A stretch of DNA of 64,000 nucleotides, from positions 1-64,000 of the forward strand of contig JAETQH010000007.1 in NCBI GenBank assembly GCA_021770785.1. The letters are read 5' to 3'. The position numbers and the translations under genes were made by a program. Under the pieces are notes generated by a model that was given only the letters and a program-made list of their open reading frames with translations, was not told where the DNA came from and searched no databases. Below, one piece after another: positions 58,930 through 64,000 of the stretch (position 1 is the stretch's first letter; each line of letters begins with the position of its first letter). The stretch comes from Lachnospiraceae bacterium (lineage in GTDB: Bacteria; Bacillota; Clostridia; Lachnospirales; Lachnospiraceae).

Positions 58930-60639
58930 ATGAAAAAAATCAAATTGCTGATGGAAATATTTAATTTTGTTAAAATAAAAAAACGAATATACATCATTGG
59001 ACTTTTGCTAATGTTTATTAGTAGTGTTTCCAAGATAATGCTTCCTTTTTTTATATTGAAGATTTTGGATAATGCTATTTCATATAATAACATGAAACTA
59101 TTGATTCGCTATACAATTGGGATGATTATTTGTACTCTTTTAGGTTCACTTTGTGACTATGTGTACCAAATAATGCTTAATCATTATAATCGAGAGTTGG
59201 TGGTTAGCTTGAGAAACGATTGCTTTGATCATTTGGAAAGGATGTCGGGTGACTTCTTGACGAGTTATTCTAGCGGAGATGTTTTTACTTGTTTATATAG
59301 AGATGTTGAGGAAATTCCAAATATACTTACAACTTCCTTATTAAATTTTATATCGAATATTATATTAATAATTGGATATGCATATTATTTAGTTACTTTA
59401 CAGTTTGACTTATTGCTAATCCTAATAGCTTTTCAAATAATGATTTTTGCTATTCAGAAGAAATATAATTCTATAATTGAGAAATCATCAGAACATACGA
59501 GAAATGCTATATCATCATTAAATAGTTCAGCACAAGAAATGATAAGTAATTTATTCGCATTTAACGAAGGAGGATTAAAATCTTATTTTAGAAAAAAGCA
59601 TAATAATTTAGAAAATAATTTTGCAAAATCGTTTATAGAAAATATGACAAATATGATAAAGAATAACCTAATATTATCAGGGGTGAATTTAATATCTATG
59701 GCATCTATTTTATGTTATGGAGGAATGAAAGTGATTGCCGGAAGTTTATCCTATGGCGGCTTAGTTACATTCAACATTTATTCTCAAAGATTTATGGGGC
59801 CCATTATGAATCTTGTTCGTTTTAACAATGATTTAGTAGCATGCATGGTTTCATGGGAGAGATTACAAAAACTTTTAAATATAGAAAGTACAGTTGTTTC
59901 TGGAAATGAAAAGATAGATTTGACTGGTGATATAATATTCGAAAATACAAGATTTAAATATGAAGAAAGTAAAGATTGGATATTAAATGATATGTCTCTA
60001 ACAATATTTAAAGGGAAAATTCATGCTATTGTTGGAAAGAGTGGATGTGGTAAAACTACTCTTATTCATTTGCTTTATAGACTGTGGGATGTTGAACAAG
60101 GGAAAATCAGCATAAATGGAAAAGATATAAAAAGAATCGAAATAGAATATTTAAGAAAACAGATAAGCATAGTTAGTCAAAACATTTTTTTGTTGGATGA
60201 TAGTATATATAATAATATTGTTTTAGGACAAGCAATTACTCAAGAAGAGCTAGAAGTTGTATTAAAAGAAGCTGAATTAGATGTATTTATTGAAAATTTA
60301 CCAAACAAACTTAATACAATGGTTGGTGAAAACGGTATAAAGCTTTCTGGTGGAGAAAAACAAAGAATTTCTATAGCAAGAGCTTTAATACGAAAGAGTC
60401 CATTACTTGTATTTGATGAAGCGACCTCAATGTTAGACAATGACACAGAGGACAAAATTATTTCAATATTATTAAAGTCGTTTCGGGATAGAACAATAAT
60501 TCTTATAGCTCATAGGCTATCGACTGTAAAAAATGCTGATATTATTTATGTTATAGACAACGGACATGTGGGAGAGAGTGGAACACATGAAGAACTATTA
60601 CATATAGGTGGATTATATGCAGAACTTTACAATATTTGA
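58930..60639 (+). CDS. ABC exporter, fused TM and ATPase domains, no peptidase domain
   Basis: 569 residues from the ATG at 58930 (AGGAGG upstream; a GTG at 58912 overlaps the site). Six TM segments lie in ~1-290, then an ATPase with Walker A GKSGCGKTT, Q-loop IVSQNIFLL, signature LSGGEKQRIS, Walker B LLVFDEATSMLD and H-loop IAHRLST. It lacks the N-terminal C39 peptidase of many bacteriocin exporters, which fits the separate S8 protease. It most likely exports the matured peptides. No terminator was found after it. Confidence 0.93.
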   Translation: MKKIKLLMEIFNFVKIKKRIYIIGLLLMFISSVSKIMLPFFILKILDNAISYNNMKLLIRYTIGMIICTLLGSLCDYVYQIMLNHYNRELVVSLRNDCFDHLERMSGDFLTSYSSGDVFTCLYRDVEEIPNILTTSLLNFISNIILIIGYAYYLVTLQFDLLLILIAFQIMIFAIQKKYNSIIEKSSEHTRNAISSLNSSAQEMISNLFAFNEGGLKSYFRKKHNNLENNFAKSFIENMTNMIKNNLILSGVNLISMASILCYGGMKVIAGSLSYGGLVTFNIYSQRFMGPIMNLVRFNNDLVACMVSWERLQKLLNIESTVVSGNEKIDLTGDIIFENTRFKYEESKDWILNDMSLTIFKGKIHAIVGKSGCGKTTLIHLLYRLWDVEQGKISINGKDIKRIEIEYLRKQISIVSQNIFLLDDSIYNNIVLGQAITQEELEVVLKEAELDVFIENLPNKLNTMVGENGIKLSGGEKQRISIARALIRKSPLLVFDEATSMLDNDTEDKIISILLKSFRDRTIILIAHRLSTVKNADIIYVIDNGHVGESGTHEELLHIGGLYAELYNI

Positions 60640-60881
60640 TTTTATGTTAGTAACTTGCTTCTCTTCCGAGAATAGTCATCCTTCTTTAAACTTGATATTC
60701 ATATAGAATAGCTTTTTGACAGACATAGCATGCCAGTATCTTCATTATTTCCACATTTTGTATATTGCGATTTCCGGCGGACACTTTTGCGGAGCAAACG
60801 GCCATCTTACATTACCAAACGGTCACCAAAAAAATGCTCGTTGGTGTAACAGACCTAAGCTTAGGTTTGCTTGATTACAAT

Positions 60882-61007
60882 TCATTTTAAAGGGATTTTG
60901 GAGTCAATGAGATGCGTTAGCATCGGCATAGCCTTTACCATTGACACCGGAATTTCCTTAAAATACTGGCCGTTCAAAAACACATCTACGGACGCTGGGC
61001 TTCGCAT
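60882..61007 (-). pseudogene. Possible gene remnant in the 60640-61264 spacer
   Basis: A 41-codon minus-strand frame reads as ordinary protein (VDVFLNGQYFKEIPVSMV, then KAMPMLTHLIDS) but has no ribosome binding site and no recognisable family. It is probably a fragment of a lost gene. The remainder of this 600-base spacer shows no gene, and the promoter for the following operon could not be placed securely. Confidence 0.35.
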
Positions 61008-61264
61008 AATGCATATTTACAAAACTCATTATAAAATATGTGAACGGAACCATGAGACAGAGCCAATTTATATACGCTCTGTTTTCTTTTTTAGCCACTT
61101 CCACTGCAAATTTGTTTATTAGACTTATATTCTTTTTTATCCAGTCTATATCTTGCTTTATAGCCTGAGATTACTCATTAATGCGTATATAAAATACATT
61201 ATATAGTTGTAATTAATTGATTGATTTTTATGTAAAATAGAAGTCAGAAAGGATGATACACACT

Positions 61265-61681
61265 ATGGAAACCAAAAACCGTATTCGAGAACTCAGGAAG
61301 AGCATGAATCTGTCCCAGGAGACCCTCGCCGCCATCCTCGGCACCTCCCAGCAGGCGGTAAGCCGCATGGAGAACGGAGCCTATGACATACCCACAGACC
61401 TGCTGGTAAAGATGGCGGATTCATTCAACGTTACCACCGACTACATACTCGGACGCACCGACATCAAGCGTGACTTAAGCGGCCAGGTGCGTATGAATCA
61501 TGAAATGGACAGGTATTACGATATTGTATTGCGCTACCAGCGCCTGACGGACATTAATAAAAAGACCTTAATGACAATGCTGGAACGGCTGGAGCAGGCG
61601 CAGGGCGAACAGGAGAAACTTGTAACAGGGAATTTACACCGGAAGGAAAATGATGTGGATGATGAAGATAGTGGTATGTGA
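61265..61681 (+). CDS. XRE-family regulator of the agr-like locus
   Basis: 138 residues from the ATG at 61265, 12 bases after AAAGG; the ATG at 61253 sits on the ribosome binding site. METKNRIRELRKSMNLSQETLAAIL, then TSQQAVSRMENGAYDIP is a canonical Cro/CI HTH (~5-60) with a helical, Gln/Glu-rich C-terminus. Its stop overlaps the response-regulator gene. It probably gates expression of the quorum-sensing genes. Codon use is more GC-rich than in the RiPP operon before it. Confidence 0.9.
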   Translation: METKNRIRELRKSMNLSQETLAAILGTSQQAVSRMENGAYDIPTDLLVKMADSFNVTTDYILGRTDIKRDLSGQVRMNHEMDRYYDIVLRYQRLTDINKKTLMTMLERLEQAQGEQEKLVTGNLHRKENDVDDEDSGM

Positions 61682-62402
61682 CGATGATATGCGTTTTGCG
61701 GCGGAACTGGAGGAAATGGTGCGCCGCGAAGCGGCGGATGCGGGGATCAGTGTAGAGACGGAAGCTTATTCTGATGGCGACACTCTGGTTGCAGACATTG
61801 AAAAAAGTTACCGTTATGATTTGATTTTTCTTGACATAGAGATGGAGAGGGTAAACGGAATAAATGCTGCGCGGCAGATACGTCGCATTGATCGAGCCGC
61901 TCTCCTCATTTACGTGTCCGGCTATGAACAGTATTTAAAGGAGCTGTTTGAGGTGGAGCCGTTTCGGTTTCTTTCAAAGCCCGTGGATGTGATAAAGTTC
62001 CGAAAATACTTCCGTGATGCCTGTGCCCGCATAGGAAATACGGAAGCCTATTATCACTTTTCTTTCAATAAGGAGATTCGGAAAGTTGCGGTCAGGGACA
62101 TCGTATATTTCGAGAGTCGCAACCGAGTAGTACATATATTCATGGCAGATGGCTCCGAGGAGCGTTTTTACGGCAGGCTAAACGCTGTTGAGAAAGAGCT
62201 TTCAGAGGGGTGTCAGGAGTTTCTGCGGATACACCAGTCGTTTCTCGTGAATTATGGTTATATAGAGAAGATGAACTTTTCTTTGGTGACGGTGCTCTTC
62301 GGGAACGGGAACCGGATTGACCTGAAGATCAGCGAAGACAGAGAGAAGGAGGTGCGATCACGGCTTTGCAAGATGGCAGGAGGGAAGGCGGTGGACGGAT
62401 GA
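61653..62402 (+). CDS. AgrA-like response regulator, receiver plus LytTR
   Basis: 249 residues using ATG at 61653 (GGAAGG six bases upstream); ATG at 61659 or 61662 is also possible. Receiver: KIVVCDDDMRFA, phospho-acceptor LIFLDIEMERVNG, KPVD. LytTR DNA-binding domain from ~135: IRKVAVRDIVYFESRNRVVHI, FYGRLNAVEKEL, FLRIHQSFLVNYGYI. AgrA-type regulators activate the agr promoter after sensing the cyclic peptide. A truncated relative of the LytTR part lies at 50205-50390. Confidence 0.92.
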   Translation: MWMMKIVVCDDDMRFAAELEEMVRREAADAGISVETEAYSDGDTLVADIEKSYRYDLIFLDIEMERVNGINAARQIRRIDRAALLIYVSGYEQYLKELFEVEPFRFLSKPVDVIKFRKYFRDACARIGNTEAYYHFSFNKEIRKVAVRDIVYFESRNRVVHIFMADGSEERFYGRLNAVEKELSEGCQEFLRIHQSFLVNYGYIEKMNFSLVTVLFGNGNRIDLKISEDREKEVRSRLCKMAGGKAVDG

Positions 62403-63703
62403 ATCCTATATTTACCTATGTCGGCAGCCTGCTGACATCATGCTTTTACATACTCATTATGCATAAATTAATGAAGGCATTCTTCTCCTGCCCATCGGGA
62501 AACCCGCTGCGTTTTGTGGTATGGACCGTTTATTACATCCTGCAGGTGGTTCCCATCATAGGCGTGGTCATATCTCCGCCGGTAATGTTTTCCCTAAATA
62601 TGTCACTTGTACTCATAATCAGTTCTATATCATACGATGCAGGCATAAAAAGGCACTGCATCTTTTCAGTGCTGGTGTGTGCCGTGTGGATGCTCATGGA
62701 GATTTCCGTTGATATCATTCTAAGACTGGCCGGAATGGAGGGGTGGGAATTGCAGACGGCGGGAACCGTCATCTCATTGATGCTCATGTATCTGCTTGCC
62801 ATAACCGCGGGGCATTACGTGAGGCGGACAGAACAGCGTGACATTCCGTTCCGGTATGCCGTTGCGGTTCTCACTGTTCCCGCTGGAAGCGCCTACCTGA
62901 TGCACAACATTTTCCTGATAACAGCGCAGCATGAGGAATACACGTCGTTCGCCATCATCTCGGGTATCCTGCTTCTCCTGCTGATCTACATGATATTTGA
63001 GGTCTATGACCGCATGGTGGATGATGCAGAGGCTCAGGAGAAGAATCTGCTTTATGAACAGGAGCTTGACCTTTTAAACAGACATGCGCAGGAACGTGAG
63101 GCGTACGACATGGAGATGAGGCGGCTACGGCACGATATGAAGCACCATATGTCGAGTCTGTTGGGGATGCTGCAGGGGGATGATACGAAACAGGCAGAGG
63201 AATACGTGCGCGGAATGCTTCAGGGAGCCTCAGAATGCCGGGCAGAGGATGTTTCCCGGACCGGAAACGCCATCGTGGACAGCCTTGTAAATCATAAATG
63301 TGGCATCGCCAGAGCAGAGGGTATCGTCTTTGATGCCAACGTGTTTCTGCCTGCTGAGCTACCTTTCCTGGGCGGACATCTTACCATAGTGTTCGGGAAC
63401 TTACTGGATAATGCGCTGGAAGCATGTCGGGAAGTTGGGGAGGGAAAGCGATATGTCACGCTGGACGTCTCGTATGAGAAGGAAGTCCTTATGATTGCCG
63501 TTACAAACCCCTACCGCGGGGAACGGAGGAAAAACCGCATGGGGAAATACGTTACAACAAAGAAAGACTGCAGGAGCCACGGACTGGGACTCTCTTCTGT
63601 GGAGCAGGCGGCGGAAGCCTACTGCGGGCAGGTAGTTGCAGATGGGCAGGACGGCGTGTTCAGGGTATCGGTGGTGATGTACGGCAGCGAGGGGCAAAAA
63701 TGA
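62399..63703 (+). CDS. AgrC-like sensor histidine kinase
   Basis: 434 residues, ATGA overlap with the regulator gene. About six hydrophobic segments occupy ~1-205, the usual AgrC sensor. The kinase part has RRLRHDMKHHMSSLLGML (phospho-acceptor His), FGNLLDNALEACREV (N box) and SHGLGLSSVEQAAE (G box), of the HATPase_c_5 type. AgrC binds the extracellular cyclic peptide. The candidate peptide gene follows 117 bases downstream. Confidence 0.92.
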   Translation: MNPIFTYVGSLLTSCFYILIMHKLMKAFFSCPSGNPLRFVVWTVYYILQVVPIIGVVISPPVMFSLNMSLVLIISSISYDAGIKRHCIFSVLVCAVWMLMEISVDIILRLAGMEGWELQTAGTVISLMLMYLLAITAGHYVRRTEQRDIPFRYAVAVLTVPAGSAYLMHNIFLITAQHEEYTSFAIISGILLLLLIYMIFEVYDRMVDDAEAQEKNLLYEQELDLLNRHAQEREAYDMEMRRLRHDMKHHMSSLLGMLQGDDTKQAEEYVRGMLQGASECRAEDVSRTGNAIVDSLVNHKCGIARAEGIVFDANVFLPAELPFLGGHLTIVFGNLLDNALEACREVGEGKRYVTLDVSYEKEVLMIAVTNPYRGERRKNRMGKYVTTKKDCRSHGLGLSSVEQAAEAYCGQVVADGQDGVFRVSVVMYGSEGQK

Positions 63704-63760
63704 CGTGGATACTCGTATTTATTACGAGCAACAAAAAGAAAATGCCAAAAGATATATACT

Positions 63761-63792
63761 GAAATATAGTAAAAGTAATTTTACTATATTTC
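63761..63792. promoter_or_regulatory. Large palindrome upstream of agrD
   Basis: GAAATATAGTAAAA (63761-63774) and TTTTACTATATTTC (63779-63792) are a perfect 14-bp inverted repeat with spacer GTAA. There is no T tract beyond the arms. It lies 28 bases before the agrD ATG and is a candidate regulator operator or control hairpin. Confidence 0.65.
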
Positions 63793-63820
63793 GATATATT
63801 GATAAGGAGGTATTTCGCAT

Positions 63821-63964
63821 ATGAAACCGACAGGCAGAAACATATTGGCAAAACTGATGAAAAATGTAGCAGGAAAATCAGCACAGGCAGCCGCAGAAAG
63901 CAGATGTATGTATATTTACCACCAGCCCAAGCAGCCGGCAGGACTGAAGAGGATCAAAAAGTAA
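63821..63964 (+). CDS. agrD: AgrD-like cyclic lactone/thiolactone autoinducer precursor
   Basis: 47 residues, ATG with AAGGAGG ten bases upstream. The layout is that of AgrD: amphipathic N-terminus (MKPTGRNILAKLMKNVAGKS, then AQAAAESR), a Cys at 29 beginning the ring segment CMYIYHQP, and a basic C-terminal tail KQPAGLKRIKK. The cysteine would form the ring with a downstream carboxyl after AgrB cleavage. No agrB is present before the window ends, so it is expected just downstream. Confidence 0.88.
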   Translation: MKPTGRNILAKLMKNVAGKSAQAAAESRCMYIYHQPKQPAGLKRIKK

Positions 63965-64000
63965 ATCAGATGATCCCATAGAAATATTACTGGATAGCTC

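Noticed and set aside
60871-61122. 83-codon plus-strand frame
   Set aside because: No ribosome binding site; the protein-like composition in this stretch belongs to the opposite strand (60882-61007).
1-64000. Relaxase and oriT
   Set aside because: I looked for HUH or MobA-type motifs near the coupling protein and channel genes and found none; they are probably outside the window.

Overview
The window looks like a stretch of a large conjugative plasmid (or plasmid-like integrative element) from a Gram-positive gut-type Clostridia, most likely Lachnospiraceae. The pointers are strong AGGAGG ribosome binding sites, a Gram-positive type IV secretion operon with a lysozyme-like/NlpC-P60 hydrolase, an iteron origin, ParA/ParB with palindromic parS-like sites, and an AgrD-like peptide with a YHQPKQPAGL-type tail. 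No rRNA, tRNA, CRISPR array, convincing integrase or relaxase is visible. The taxonomic call is an inference from gene style, not from a marker gene.

Bases 1-31.8 kb are maintenance and replication. There is a type IV coupling protein with two companions (1-4284), an AbiE toxin-antitoxin pair (4351-5786), a ribbon-helix-helix/coiled-coil protein with its operator repeats (5906-7340), and parBA (7365-9332). A DNA-metabolism block follows: Toprim primase-like protein, zincin-like protein, YhaM-like OB/HD protein, clamp-loader delta', DnaX and DnaE (9826-20048). Then come a winged-helix replication protein, 13 iterons of 19 bp, a Phd/ParE pair, a second initiator-like protein, a methyltransferase, a very large helicase and a beta clamp (20560-31826). 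Apart from a DnaB-type helicase, the element carries most of its own replisome.

Bases 32-34.9 kb hold an XRE / ImmA-IrrE / PIN-like three-gene module and a GNAT-like protein. Bases 35.3-49.3 kb are one long conjugation operon: two-TM pilin-like subunits, PrgI-like protein, VirB4-like proteins, VirB6/TrbL-like channel, CwlT-like hydrolase, TcpC-like protein. It also has unusual passengers: a degenerate GGDEF protein, a degenerate tyrosine-recombinase-like protein and an S1-like repeat protein.

Bases 49.4-50.6 kb are a decayed junction with a palindromic MITE-like element and fragments of a LytTR regulator. The rest is AT-rich cargo and regulation: an ABC-2 exporter with a two-component system (50646-54579, minus strand), a compact radical-SAM RiPP locus (55131-60639), and an agr-type quorum-sensing locus (61265 to the window end). 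The RiPP locus has two SPASM-type radical SAM proteins, two 54-56 residue Cys-containing precursors, a subtilisin-like protease with an acyl-carrier-like C-terminal domain lacking the carrier serine, and an ABC exporter without a peptidase domain. This is the best candidate for an undescribed system. A plausible reading is a plasmid-borne modified peptide (bacteriocin or signal) with its own leader peptidase, exporter and immunity or sensing ABC/two-component module beside a cell-density sensor. The functional link between these modules is inferred from adjacency only.
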